Assembly (NCBI RefSeq): GCF_009177065.1
Contig: NZ_WEZF01000017.1
Span: 1 to 64,000, forward strand
Direction: 5' to 3'
Length of the DNA: 64,000 nucleotides
Source: Tautonia marina
GTDB lineage: Bacteria > Planctomycetota > Planctomycetia > Isosphaerales > Isosphaeraceae
The position numbers and the translations under genes are program-made. Within the stretch, counting starts at the first letter, position 1, and every line of letters begins with the position of its first letter. The notes below the pieces were generated by a model that saw only the letters and a list, made by a program, of their open reading frames with translations, had not been told where the DNA came from and ran no database searches. Of this stretch, positions 46,250 through 55,481 are shown in pieces.

Positions 46250-48052
46250 ATGGGCCTCCTGGGTATTCCGATGACCTCGCTGATCCTTGCAACCGCGTTG
46301 TTGACCTCGGCTGTGCCGGGAACCGTCCAGGACGAACCGTCTCCCGTCCTTGGCCACTGGGTCGGCACGTTGAAGGTCGGTCCGATCGAATTGATCCTCG
46401 TCTTGCACGTGACCTCGACCGACGAAGGAGAACTGGCTGGAACTCTGGACAGCCCCGATCAGGGGTCGTTTGGACTGAAGGTCGATCAGATTTCCCTCGA
46501 CGATCGGACGCTCCAGTTCGAAAGCCAGACCGTTGCGGCAAGCTTTGAGGGAACGCTGGCCGAGGATGGTCAGACGATCAAAGGAACATTTCACCAGGGT
46601 GGCCGAGCAAACCCGATCACCCTGACCCTCACTCCGGAAGACGAACTCCCTCGGCCCGTCGATGCCCCGGAAGTGTTGCTTGGCATCTGGCAAGGGCCGA
46701 TCGAGCTGCCGCTCGGCCAGACGCTTCGCGTGGCGATTCGCGTGGAACCCGTCAAGGGGTCGCCGGACACGCGCCGGGCCGTCTTCGACAGTATCGATCA
46801 GGACGTGAAGGGAATCCCCGTCACCGCGATCTCAGTCGAGAACAAGGCCGTCCGATTCGAGGTCAAATCCATCGGAGGCTCGTTTGAAGGCACGATCAAC
46901 GACGATCGCACCCGGATCGAGGGACAGTGGACGCAATCCATCCTGAGCCTCCCGTTGTCTCTCGAAAAGGTCGAGGCGACGAGCACGCTCAACCGTCCGC
47001 AGCATCCAGAACCGCCGTTTCCCTACGCGGTCGAGGAGGTCACATTCGCCAATCCGGCCGCCGAGATTCAGCTCGCCGGCACCCTGACGATCCCCGAAGG
47101 AGACGGGCCGTTTCCGGCGGCCGTGCTGGTGAGCGGCTCCGGTCCGCAAGATCGGGATGAGACGATCGTGAGGCACAAGCCCTTCCTGGTCATCGCCGAT
47201 CACCTGACCCGCGCGGGCATCGCCGTGCTGCGGTTCGATGATCGAGGGGTCGGGAAGTCTGAGGGGGATCACGCCTCGGCCACCACGGAAGACTTCGCCA
47301 CCGATGCCCTCGCCGCCGTGCGGTTTCTGCGGAATCGGCCAGAGATCGATTCGGGGACCATCGGCATCATCGGCCACAGTGAAGGAGGGGTCATCGGTCC
47401 CCTAGCAGCAATCAAGGCTCCCGAGGACGTCGCGTTTCTGGTCCTGCTTGCCGGAACCGGTGTGACCGGCCGGGAGATCATCCTGCGGCAAACCGACCTG
47501 ATCGCCCGGGCCTCGGGACTTCCCGATGAGCTGGTCGCGTTTCAGGTCAAGGTTCTGGACGAGCTGACGGCCCCACCGGCATCGGGCAAGGCCGCGGCCC
47601 TCGACACCGAGGCAATTGAAGCGTTGACCCGTGAGGCGCTCGAAGTCCTGAGTCCCGAACAACGCACTGCAATGGAAGAGTCGGACGTGGCGCTCGCGCT
47701 CTCCGCCTCCGAGTTGCAACGCCCCTGGTTCCGCTTCTTTCTGACGTATGACCCGAGGCCGGCCCTCCGGCAGGTGACCTGTCCGGTTCTTGCTCTGTTC
47801 GGCGAGAAGGATCTTCAAGTCGATCCGACCCAGAATGCGCCTGAGGTCGAAGCCGCCCTCCGAGAGAGTGGCAATCCCCAGTCAAGCGTGGTTCTGTTGC
47901 CTGGCCTGAATCATCTCTTTCAGCACACCGAGAGCGGCTCTCCGACCGAATATGGGTCGATCGAAGAGACCATCGCACCGGAAGTCCTCGACCAGATGAC
48001 CGACTGGATCCGATCGGTTACATCTCGGAACCACTCAAGAAAAGCTCCGTGA
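46250..48052 (+). CDS. Secreted alpha/beta hydrolase with N-terminal beta domains
   Basis: Sec signal (MTSLILATALLTSAVPG), then two similar domains of about 110 residues beginning GHWVGTLKVGPIELILVL and GIWQGPIELPLGQTLRVAI. An alpha/beta hydrolase domain follows from about residue 265, with GSGPQDRDE, the nucleophile elbow GHSEGG, EKDLQVDP and LNHLFQ. It resembles bacterial dienelactone-hydrolase/S9-like esterases. ATG 46250 is used; ATG 46271 is equally plausible since neither has a good ribosome site. Its 3' end overlaps the convergent Flp pilin gene by 35 bases. Confidence 0.87.
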   Translation: MGLLGIPMTSLILATALLTSAVPGTVQDEPSPVLGHWVGTLKVGPIELILVLHVTSTDEGELAGTLDSPDQGSFGLKVDQISLDDRTLQFESQTVAASFEGTLAEDGQTIKGTFHQGGRANPITLTLTPEDELPRPVDAPEVLLGIWQGPIELPLGQTLRVAIRVEPVKGSPDTRRAVFDSIDQDVKGIPVTAISVENKAVRFEVKSIGGSFEGTINDDRTRIEGQWTQSILSLPLSLEKVEATSTLNRPQHPEPPFPYAVEEVTFANPAAEIQLAGTLTIPEGDGPFPAAVLVSGSGPQDRDETIVRHKPFLVIADHLTRAGIAVLRFDDRGVGKSEGDHASATTEDFATDALAAVRFLRNRPEIDSGTIGIIGHSEGGVIGPLAAIKAPEDVAFLVLLAGTGVTGREIILRQTDLIARASGLPDELVAFQVKVLDELTAPPASGKAAALDTEAIEALTREALEVLSPEQRTAMEESDVALALSASELQRPWFRFFLTYDPRPALRQVTCPVLALFGEKDLQVDPTQNAPEVEAALRESGNPQSSVVLLPGLNHLFQHTESGSPTEYGSIEETIAPEVLDQMTDWIRSVTSRNHSRKAP

Positions 48053-48200
48053 TCACCTGCATCGGTCTCTGAGTTGCGTCACCCAGCGCAGAGATCACGG
48101 AGACGCAGAACAATGCAATCAGCGCGAGCACCAAGGCGTACTCGACTGCCGAGACCGCGGAATCGTCAGACACGATTCGAGTGAACCATCGAGCGAGCAT
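48018..48200 (-). CDS. flp: Flp/Fap-type IVb pilin
   Basis: A 60-residue protein starting MLARWFTRIVSDDSAVSAVEYALVLALI in short parts. The hydrophobic helix directly follows an Ala-Val-Glu-Tyr motif, the (G/A)xxxEY prepilin cleavage pattern with Ser/Ala in place of Gly. Assembled Flp pili mediate adhesion (tad system). No tad genes are in the window. ATG 48200 gives the usual length; TTG at 48248 would add a basic leader. The 3' end overlaps the hydrolase gene by 35 bases. Confidence 0.75.
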   Translation of the reverse strand: MLARWFTRIVSDDSAVSAVEYALVLALIALFCVSVISALGDATQRPMQVITELFLSGSEM

Positions 48201-48300
48201 CGAATCGGGCTTTCTCTTGGTAGGAGGAGCAGAACGCTTCCCGGTCAAACAGCATTCTCAGAGACTCTCACGAGAAGGCTAGGCCGGGAATGAAACTCTG

Positions 48301-49305
48301 TCAACGACCCTCGCCGAGCCAGCGTTCGGCGAGTGACTGAAACATCGGGTCGAGGTCGACATTCCCACCTGTCAGAATGACTCCGACCCGAGCCCCACGG
48401 ACCTCCGGAACGCGGTGGGCAAGCAACGCGGCGACCGGCACGGCACACGAGGGCTCGATGATGAGATTCAAACGCTCCCAGATGAAGCGCATCGCTTCAA
48501 GAATCTCTGATTCTTCTACGGTGACGATCCGCTCCAGGTGACGCGAGAGGACCGCGAAGGGGCGAGAACCGAGCGACGTACGAAGGCCATCGGCCACGGT
48601 CTTCGGGTTGTCCGACGGTTGGATCTGCCCAAGTTCGAGAGATCGCCTCGCGTCGTCGGCTCGGCTTGGCTCGGAACCGACCAGCCGGGTTGAGGGGCTC
48701 GATCCGGCCGTCGCCAGGCAGGTTCCGGCCATCAAGCCTCCACCGCCGATGGGAGCCATGACAACGTTGAGCGGCCCGGCGTCCTCGATCAGTTCCAGGG
48801 CGGCCGTCCCGGCTCCGGCAATCACGCGCCAGTCGTCGTAGGGATGAACGAGTGTGTAACCATGCTCGTCGATCAAGCGGGCAACCGTTGCTTCGCGATC
48901 CGCAACGGTCGGCTCGCAGGAGACGACACGAGCCCCATGCCCTTCGGTCGCCTGGCGTTTGATGCTCGGCGCCGTATGCGGCATGACCACGCAGGCCGGT
49001 ACTCCCGCGAGCTTCGCCGCGAGCGCAATCGCCTGGGCATGATTGCCTGAGGAATGCGTGACGACTCCGGCTCGTCGCTCGTCGTCCGAGAGTTGCAGGA
49101 TGGCATTCATCGCTCCTCGGAACTTGAACGCACCAATCCGCTGGAAGTTTTCACACTTCAGAAAAACGGAGGCGCCAACCCGCTCATCCAACGCCGAGCA
49201 GGTCAGAACCGGAGTCCGATGGGCCAGACCGCTCAGGCGATCGGCGGCCTCGCGGATCTGTTCCAGCCCGACCGGAATCTCCAGGAAACTCGTAGAGTCA
49301 CTCAC
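48301..49305 (-). CDS. PLP-dependent threonine dehydratase/serine racemase-like enzyme
   Basis: A 334-residue fold-type II PLP enzyme. The PLP lysine is in IGAFKFRGAMN; the substrate loop reads SSGNHAQAIAL; the phosphate-binding glycine loop reads GGGGLMAGT. It lacks the C-terminal ACT regulatory domain of biosynthetic IlvA, so it fits the catabolic TdcB or serine racemase group. It would deaminate L-threonine/serine or racemise serine. GTG at 49305 is chosen (AGGAG 8 bases upstream); the upstream extension is not conserved-looking. Confidence 0.9.
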   Translation of the reverse strand: MSDSTSFLEIPVGLEQIREAADRLSGLAHRTPVLTCSALDERVGASVFLKCENFQRIGAFKFRGAMNAILQLSDDERRAGVVTHSSGNHAQAIALAAKLAGVPACVVMPHTAPSIKRQATEGHGARVVSCEPTVADREATVARLIDEHGYTLVHPYDDWRVIAGAGTAALELIEDAGPLNVVMAPIGGGGLMAGTCLATAGSSPSTRLVGSEPSRADDARRSLELGQIQPSDNPKTVADGLRTSLGSRPFAVLSRHLERIVTVEESEILEAMRFIWERLNLIIEPSCAVPVAALLAHRVPEVRGARVGVILTGGNVDLDPMFQSLAERWLGEGR

Positions 49306-49381
49306 GAACGGAACTCCTGATGAACGGCAATGGCCCAGGACGCGATACAAGCGGGCCGCCGCCGGCGGGGCATCGCCAGGT

Positions 49382-50845
49382 TCAAAGATACGGTGAGAAC
49401 AGCCGGGCAAGGTTGTCTCGGAGTTTCAGCGGAAGCGATCGACGCCTGAGGGAATCGAGGGTCAACTCGCAAGAGTGGCGACGACGATCCTCAAGAAACC
49501 GGTTGATCTCGGCCGCAAGGTCGGGATCGTAGCATTCCACGTTCAACTCGAAATTCAGGACCAGGCTCCTCGGATCCCAGTTGGCCGAACCGAAGAACGA
49601 CCAGGCATCGTCGACCACCATCAGCTTGGAATGGTCGAACGGCGGTTCCAGAAGCAGGACACGGCATCCCGCTTCAAGCAACGGTTCGAGCAACGGGATT
49701 CCAGCCCACTGAACAACTGCATGATTATTCTTTTGGGGAACGAGAATCTCCACGTCAACACCGCGCTGCGCCGCCGAGATCAAGGCGGCTGAGAGCGGAG
49801 GGTCGGGGATAAAATAAGGGGTGACGATCGACACGGAATTCCGAGCGACCGCAAGTGCTCCGAACAGGACGGCAGACAACGGGTTGTCTTGCAGGTCGGG
49901 GCCATCCACGATGATGCGGGCGATCGTGTCACCTTCGCACGGATGATCGCGAGGAAACCAGAGCTCACCGTCGAGGATCTCCTCCGTGCTAAACGCCCAG
50001 TCGTCCGCGAAGGATTGCTGCAGCGTGGTGACGACCGGGCCACAAATCTCGAAGTGGGTGTCGCGGGCATGAACTCCGCGCTGCTCGTGCGGTCGACTCA
50101 GAAAGTCATCAAGGATGTTCATGCCTCCGGTAAACCCGAGATGGCCATCAATGATCATCACCTTTCGGTGATTCCGAAGGTTGGCATAACGCATCCAGTC
50201 GGGCCGAAGGGTGGGGATGAACAGTGCGACGGTGAGGCCAAGGCTTCGCAGGTGCTCAACGATCGGCGCGCCTTCATGGACCGAGCCGAGGCCGTCGATC
50301 AGGATCCGAATCTCAACCCCCCGATCGCGGGCTCGGGACAGGGCCTCGGCCACCGGAATCCCGGCTTCGTCGTTGCGGAAGATATAGGTCAAGAGGGTGA
50401 TCGACCGCTCGGCTCGGTCAATCTCCCGAATCATCGCCGGATAGGTTTCGTCGCCGCCATCGAGCAGCCTGACGCGATTGCCTCCCAGCAGTCGCCGTCC
50501 CGTCGCCGCCCAGCCAAGCCGGGCCAGCGTCGCCAGATGAGCACGATCCTGGCCGAGCCGTTCGATTAACAGGGCATCTGTATAGCCTTCCGGGTCGAGC
50601 TTATGCACCGAGGGCCGATCCCGCCGCAACGCCCTGGCCTTCCGTTCGATCCGGTTGATTCCCAGCAGCACGTAGACGATCGCTCCCAGAATCGGCGAGA
50701 GCCAGATGAGACCGATCCAACCGATCGCCGCCCGCGTCTCCTTCTTGTGCAACAAAACATGCATGGTGGCGATGAGGCTCACCAGGATGCCCAATCCCGT
50801 GATGAGAACATGTCCCCAGTGAATCGACGCGGCAACCAGCAGCAT
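49382..50845 (-). CDS. cls: Cardiolipin synthase (PLD superfamily)
   Basis: A 487-residue membrane enzyme. Two N-terminal helices (about residues 10-30 and 38-58), then two phospholipase D HKD motifs: NHRKVMIIDGHLGFTGG and DHSKLMVVDDAWSFFGSAN. It joins two phosphatidylglycerol molecules to make cardiolipin. Length and layout match bacterial ClsA. ATG at 50845 with CGAGGT upstream. It lies 76 bases upstream of the dehydratase-like gene on the same strand; no functional link is evident. Confidence 0.92.
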   Translation of the reverse strand: MLLVAASIHWGHVLITGLGILVSLIATMHVLLHKKETRAAIGWIGLIWLSPILGAIVYVLLGINRIERKARALRRDRPSVHKLDPEGYTDALLIERLGQDRAHLATLARLGWAATGRRLLGGNRVRLLDGGDETYPAMIREIDRAERSITLLTYIFRNDEAGIPVAEALSRARDRGVEIRILIDGLGSVHEGAPIVEHLRSLGLTVALFIPTLRPDWMRYANLRNHRKVMIIDGHLGFTGGMNILDDFLSRPHEQRGVHARDTHFEICGPVVTTLQQSFADDWAFSTEEILDGELWFPRDHPCEGDTIARIIVDGPDLQDNPLSAVLFGALAVARNSVSIVTPYFIPDPPLSAALISAAQRGVDVEILVPQKNNHAVVQWAGIPLLEPLLEAGCRVLLLEPPFDHSKLMVVDDAWSFFGSANWDPRSLVLNFELNVECYDPDLAAEINRFLEDRRRHSCELTLDSLRRRSLPLKLRDNLARLFSPYL

Positions 50846-51077
50846 GGAAGTGACCTCGGCAGACACAACCGAAACAGTCGAACCGCATAGCTTACACAAT
50901 GCTCAGACCTTCTGACTCAAGGATCTCCGTGCCGTTCGTCCCTCTCGAGTCGATCACGCGGATTCCCGGCTGACGCCGGAGCGAACGCTGGGCAGGCGAC
51001 CCCCGCGTCGATACACTCCGGAAATTCGAACACTCGAAACGAGACAATGAGAAGGCCCTCGGGCCAGGAGCATTGGC

Positions 51078-52046
51078 GTGCGCGTCTTGATGACCGGCGG
51101 ATACGGATGCATTGGTTCCTGGGTCACCCTGCAACTGATCGAAGGAGGCCATGAGGTCGCGATCCTCGACCTGAAACGGGACACGCACCGCCTGGAATTG
51201 CTGCTCAGTCCCGAACAACTGGAACTCGTGCAGTTTCTTCCTGGCGATGTGACCGATCCGAATCTCGTCCGGGAGGCGGCCGAGCAGTTCGGAGCCACCC
51301 AGCTGCTCCACCTGGCCGCCTTGCAGGTGCCCCTCTGCCGGGCCGATCCCATCAAGGGAGCCCTGGTCAACGTCGTCGGCACTCTGGCGGTCTTTGAAAC
51401 GGCTCGGGTTCTGAAGGATCAGATTTCGAGGGTCGTCTACGCCAGCTCGGCCGCGGTACACGGTCCCTCAGAACCAGGAGGCGCCCCTCTGGCCGACGAG
51501 GTCCGCCTCACCCCGGTGACCCATTACGGCGCCTACAAGGTCTGCAACGAGCTTAATGCCCGGGTTTACTGGCTCGACCACGGCATTTCGAGCGTCGCGT
51601 TGCGTCCCTGGACCGTGTACGGAGTCGGTCGGGACTTCGGCATGACCAGCGAGCCGACCAAAGCGATCAAGGCTGTCGCCGCCGGCCGCGACTATGCGAT
51701 CAGCTATGGCGGCCTTCAGGACCTTCAGTACGTCGGGGACGTGGCCGCCGCCTTCGTCCGGGCCCTCGACGCGCCGTTCGAGGGGGCCGATGCCTTTAAC
51801 GTCCGGGGCGATGTCGTGCCGATCGAAACGTTCGTCTCCACGTTCGAATCCGTCGTTCCCGAGGCGAAAGGCCGCGTCTCACACGGTTCGAATCAGTTGC
51901 CCATCGCCCCAAGTCTCGACGAAGGTCGGCTTCAGGCTCAGCTCGGCCCCCTGCCCCGGACCAGCCTCGGTCAAGGGATCGCCGACACCTACCAGCGGTT
52001 TTCGAGCCTTCGAGCCCAAGGACGCCTCGACCTGTCGGATCTGTGA
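51078..52046 (+). CDS. NAD-dependent epimerase/dehydratase (extended SDR)
   Basis: A 322-residue enzyme. The N-terminal NAD motif is MTGGYGCIGSWV (GxxGxxG), the catalytic YxxxK is in HYGAYKVCNE, and the Ser of the triad lies in VVYASSAAVHGPSE. LRPWTVYGVGRD matches UDP-glucose epimerase-like sugar SDRs. Substrate is probably a nucleotide sugar, but this subfamily also includes other substrates. Start GTG at 51078, with GGAG 9 bases upstream. The molybdoenzyme gene follows 105 bases later. Confidence 0.88.
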   Translation: MRVLMTGGYGCIGSWVTLQLIEGGHEVAILDLKRDTHRLELLLSPEQLELVQFLPGDVTDPNLVREAAEQFGATQLLHLAALQVPLCRADPIKGALVNVVGTLAVFETARVLKDQISRVVYASSAAVHGPSEPGGAPLADEVRLTPVTHYGAYKVCNELNARVYWLDHGISSVALRPWTVYGVGRDFGMTSEPTKAIKAVAAGRDYAISYGGLQDLQYVGDVAAAFVRALDAPFEGADAFNVRGDVVPIETFVSTFESVVPEAKGRVSHGSNQLPIAPSLDEGRLQAQLGPLPRTSLGQGIADTYQRFSSLRAQGRLDLSDL

Positions 52047-52151
52047 TCCTTGCGTCCTCCTGGGCAGGAATTGGACCGTGGGCCAATGCCGGATAGAATC
52101 AAAAAAACGCCAGCCGGAAGGCCCTGAAACCGATCGACCGGAGAATTCGTC

Positions 52152-53348
52152 ATGAGCCAGGAAGCCACGAGTGCGATCCCGAAGTCAAACCGCCGATCGC
52201 TCTTACGTCGAGCCCTGGGCGGCACCGCGGCGGGAATCGGCATCTGGGCCTGGCGAGAATCAGAGGCGCTCGGGTGGTTCGCCGAGGCGAACGAATCCGA
52301 CCGGGAGCTGATCATTCGGAACCTCGTCCCGCTCGACGCTGAAACACCGGTTACAAGCCTGGGACGCTGGATCACCCCGAATGATCTGTTCTTCAAGCGC
52401 AGTCACTTTGTCGAGCCGGCGATTCTCTCCGAGCCGTGGCGGGTCGAGATCAAAGGGATGGTCGATCGGCCGATCTCGCTGACCCTGGACGATCTGGCCG
52501 AGATGGAACAGATCACCAGGCCGGTCGTGCTCCAGTGCGCCGGGAACGGCCGGGGACTGTTCCGCCCGAACATTCCGGGGATTCCCTGGGCGAAGGGGGC
52601 CGTCGGCAACGCGGAATGGACCGGGGTGCGGCTGGTTGATCTGCTCGATCGGGCGGGTGTGAAGGACGGAGCGAAGCACGTCCACCTGCTCGGGGCCGAC
52701 CGACCACCGCATCCGAAAACCCCGGCGTTTTTCCGAAGTATCCCGCTGGTCAAGGCGGTCGATCCGATGACGATGGTCGCCACCCACATGAACGGCGAAC
52801 CCCTGCCCGAACTGCACGGCGGACCGCTTCGTCTGATCGTGCCGTGCTGGACCGCCAATCACTCGCTCAAGTGGCTCCGTGAGATCACCCTGGCCGACGA
52901 GGAAGCCCCCGGCTTTTACCAGAGGACCGGCTACCGGATTCCGCGCGAACTGGCCCCGCCCGGCTCCTGGATCGAGGACCCGGAGGGAGAAGTGGTCCCT
53001 GTGACGGCGATGAATGTCAAGTCGCTGATCACCAGTCCCGGCGATGGTCAAACGCTCTCATCTGGCCCCATGGAAATCAGCGGAGTCGCCTGGACCGGCC
53101 CCGGCCGCATCACCGAGGTGGAGGTTTCGATCGACGGTGGCCCCTGGCAATCAGCCACCCTGACCGGCCCCGACGTGGAAGGCTCCTGGCGGACCTGGCA
53201 ACATGTCTGGAACGCGCCTAGCGGCTCGCACACCATCCGGGCCCGAGCCGTCGATTCCCACGGTGAGACCCAGCCGGAACAATCCCCCTGGAACCGCAGC
53301 GGTTACCTCTGGAATTCGATCGAAGCGATCACGGTCGAGATTGCCTGA
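52152..53348 (+). CDS. Tat-exported sulfite oxidase-family molybdoenzyme
   Basis: A 398-residue protein. Residues 1-40 carry a Tat signal (SNRRSLLRRALGGTAAGIG). The oxidoreductase molybdopterin domain has the Mo-binding cysteine at 129 (VVLQCAGNGR) and GGPLRLIVPCWTANHSLKWL. A C-terminal Ig-like dimerisation domain follows (ITSPGDGQTL, ITEVEVSIDGGPWQ). The family oxidises sulfite or related compounds in the periplasm. The dihaem cytochrome gene 39 bases downstream is a plausible electron acceptor, as in SorAB-type systems. Confidence 0.92.
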   Translation: MSQEATSAIPKSNRRSLLRRALGGTAAGIGIWAWRESEALGWFAEANESDRELIIRNLVPLDAETPVTSLGRWITPNDLFFKRSHFVEPAILSEPWRVEIKGMVDRPISLTLDDLAEMEQITRPVVLQCAGNGRGLFRPNIPGIPWAKGAVGNAEWTGVRLVDLLDRAGVKDGAKHVHLLGADRPPHPKTPAFFRSIPLVKAVDPMTMVATHMNGEPLPELHGGPLRLIVPCWTANHSLKWLREITLADEEAPGFYQRTGYRIPRELAPPGSWIEDPEGEVVPVTAMNVKSLITSPGDGQTLSSGPMEISGVAWTGPGRITEVEVSIDGGPWQSATLTGPDVEGSWRTWQHVWNAPSGSHTIRARAVDSHGETQPEQSPWNRSGYLWNSIEAITVEIA

Positions 53349-53387
53349 CGCCCATCTTCTTTCTTCTTCCGAGGATCGGATCGAGTG

Positions 53388-54047
53388 ATGCAGACACGAA
53401 TCGCTCTTGTCGCCGTTGCCCTGGCGGTTACAGTCCTGGCCGGCTCGTTGGCACGCATTTCGCCTGGCCGGGTCCACGCGGAAGCGGTCCCTCGACAGGA
53501 TGATGCCGGGGATGACGAACGGGCCTTCGAGCGCGAGTTGGGGCGTCGAAGTCTCGAAGGCAACTGCCTGATGTGCCACTCGATCGAGATGATCGAGACC
53601 CAGCGTCTCACTCCCGAGCAGTGGGCCGCCGAGGTCGAGAAGATGGTCGGCTGGGGGGCGCCCGTTCCTCCCGAAGAAACAGCTCTGCTGGTGGCTTACC
53701 TGGCCTCCTCCTACGCGACCGAATCGGACGAGCCCGTCTTCGATCGGCAAACGCTCGACAATGCCCGATCCTCGACCCGCCCCCAGCCCGATGCCGACGC
53801 CCTTCCCGAAGGTCAGGCCGACCGCGGGGCGGCCGTCTTCACCGAGCACTGCGCAACCTGCCACGGTCCGGACGGATTGGGCGGCGATCTTGGGGTTAGC
53901 CTGATTGCTCGCTCGGTCTTGCTCCGACCGGTGGATTACGCCACGATTCTCCGCGAAGGACGCCATCGGATGCCCGGCTTCCAGATCGTGCTGAACGATC
54001 AGCAAATTGCCGATACGCTCGCCTGGCTCCGGGGTCAGTCCCGCTGA
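53388..54047 (+). CDS. Exported dihaem cytochrome c
   Basis: A 219-residue protein with a Sec signal (about residues 1-31). The first haem site CLMCH lies near residue 60; the second CATCH near 153 in a classical class I domain ending with MPGFQIVLNDQQIADTLAWL, which supplies the distal Met. It is likely the electron acceptor of the adjacent molybdoenzyme. GTG 53385 directly precedes ATG 53388; the ATG is used. Confidence 0.9.
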   Translation: MQTRIALVAVALAVTVLAGSLARISPGRVHAEAVPRQDDAGDDERAFERELGRRSLEGNCLMCHSIEMIETQRLTPEQWAAEVEKMVGWGAPVPPEETALLVAYLASSYATESDEPVFDRQTLDNARSSTRPQPDADALPEGQADRGAAVFTEHCATCHGPDGLGGDLGVSLIARSVLLRPVDYATILREGRHRMPGFQIVLNDQQIADTLAWLRGQSR

Positions 54048-54075
54048 TTCAGGAAGGCTGGAATTTCAACCCACT

Positions 54076-54116
54076 CGCCCCCTTTGCTCCACGATGATCG
54101 AGGAGCGAAGGGGGCG
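54076..54116. terminator. Bidirectional terminator hairpin
   Basis: A 15-base-pair stem (54076-54090 with 54102-54116, one G-U pair) and an 11-base loop, lying between the convergent cytochrome c and parvulin genes. On the plus strand it is followed by TTCTTGT. Strong stem and location make a shared terminator likely. Confidence 0.75.
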
Positions 54117-54147
54117 TTCTTGTCGATCGAGCGGCGATCCCGCGAGA

Positions 54148-55230
54148 TCACCTGGGTGATTGACCGGGAACCGTTCCCGGGGTCGGGGCTCCGGGAATCC
54201 CGACCGCAGGGGTTGGGGCGGGGAAGAAGTTCTCGGGCATCGGCTTGATGTCGATCTTCGCCGTTTCCCGGGCCTCTTCAATGATGGATTGCTGAAGTTC
54301 TTCTCCATAGACCGCTTCGACGGCGTCTCGAATCTCCTCGAAGGTGACATCCTGACCCGAGCGACGGTCGGTCACTTTGATGAGATGATAGCCGTACTCG
54401 GTCTCGACCGGATCGGACACCGCTCCGACGTCCAGCGCAAACGCGGCCTCGGCGAACGGTTCCACCACCTGCCCTCGGCGGGAGAAGTAACCGATGTTGC
54501 CGCCGTCGGGCGCCTCCTGATTGCTTGGGTCTTCGGAGAACTTGTCGGCAGCGACGGCAAAATCGAGTGCCCCCTCGTCGATCTGTTTCTTCAAGTCGAC
54601 CAGTTTTTGCCGGGCAGCCTGCTTCTCGGCATCCGTTGCTTCCGGCTCGACCCGCATGAGAATGTGACTCGCCTGGAGCGTCGTTCCGGTGAACAGATCC
54701 TTGTTTTTCTCGAAATAGGCGCGAAGCGTGGCTTCATCGGCCTGAGAGCGGAGATACTTGGCCCACTGGAGATTCATCGCCAGGCGTTCGCGTAGCTCGG
54801 TTTCGGTCAGTCCGAGTTCGGCCATCAGACTGTTCAGGCTTCCCTGACCACTCTGCTGAAGTTGCTGGCCCAGCTTCGCGACCTCGGCGTCCAGTTCCGC
54901 CGCCGTGACGGCGACGTTCTGCGCTTGAAGGAAGCGAGCGAACAGTTCCTGATTGATCAGCGCGTTGATGCCCGTGGTATAAACTTCCTCTCTCGCATCG
55001 GGAGGAATGGCAAACTGGCCGAGGAATTCGAGGACCTGCGATCGGGTGATCTGCCCCCCCTCGTAGGTCGCCACGACCGGATCATTGGCCGAAGGGGTCG
55101 CTCGGGCCTGAGCCGGAGCGGCCCCTGACGGCCTGCCGGTGGGCGGAGCCTGCGCGATCGCGGCACCCGCCAGGAACAAGAGAAGGGCAAGGGCCGCCGG
55201 CGACAGAATGCGTCGGTCGATCACGCACAT
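54148..55230 (-). CDS. Exported parvulin-type peptidyl-prolyl isomerase
   Basis: A 360-residue PpiC/SurA-like periplasmic foldase. Sec signal at 1-28 (ALALLLFLAGAAIAQ), SurA-like N-terminal helical region (VLEFLGQFAIPPDAREEVY), and a parvulin domain at about 200-310 with LQASHILMRVEP, AADKFSEDPSNQEAPDGGNIGYFSR and ETEYGYHLIKVTDRR. A Pro-rich tail ends the protein. It assists folding of exported proteins. ATG at 55230 follows GGAGG at 8 bases. Confidence 0.92.
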   Translation of the reverse strand: MCVIDRRILSPAALALLLFLAGAAIAQAPPTGRPSGAAPAQARATPSANDPVVATYEGGQITRSQVLEFLGQFAIPPDAREEVYTTGINALINQELFARFLQAQNVAVTAAELDAEVAKLGQQLQQSGQGSLNSLMAELGLTETELRERLAMNLQWAKYLRSQADEATLRAYFEKNKDLFTGTTLQASHILMRVEPEATDAEKQAARQKLVDLKKQIDEGALDFAVAADKFSEDPSNQEAPDGGNIGYFSRRGQVVEPFAEAAFALDVGAVSDPVETEYGYHLIKVTDRRSGQDVTFEEIRDAVEAVYGEELQQSIIEEARETAKIDIKPMPENFFPAPTPAVGIPGAPTPGTVPGQSPR

Positions 55231-55481
55231 GGATGGAGCCTCCGTGACGAGAAATTCGAGTCGAGGGGTACGATCGCTGTTTGGAGTCATCTGCGGGTCG
55301 CTCGACCGCCAATCCGTCAGCGGTCTGCCCGAGATCATGATCGCGGCGCATTATACGGCCCCTGGCTCGCTGTGTTGAGAGCAAGACGCGGGCCCCGCAT
55401 TCCTGCTTCATCTGCACCAAGCAGGAAAGTCGGCTCGAATCAAATCGCGGCCGAAGCTCGTGGAAGTCCACGGTTTGCGGC

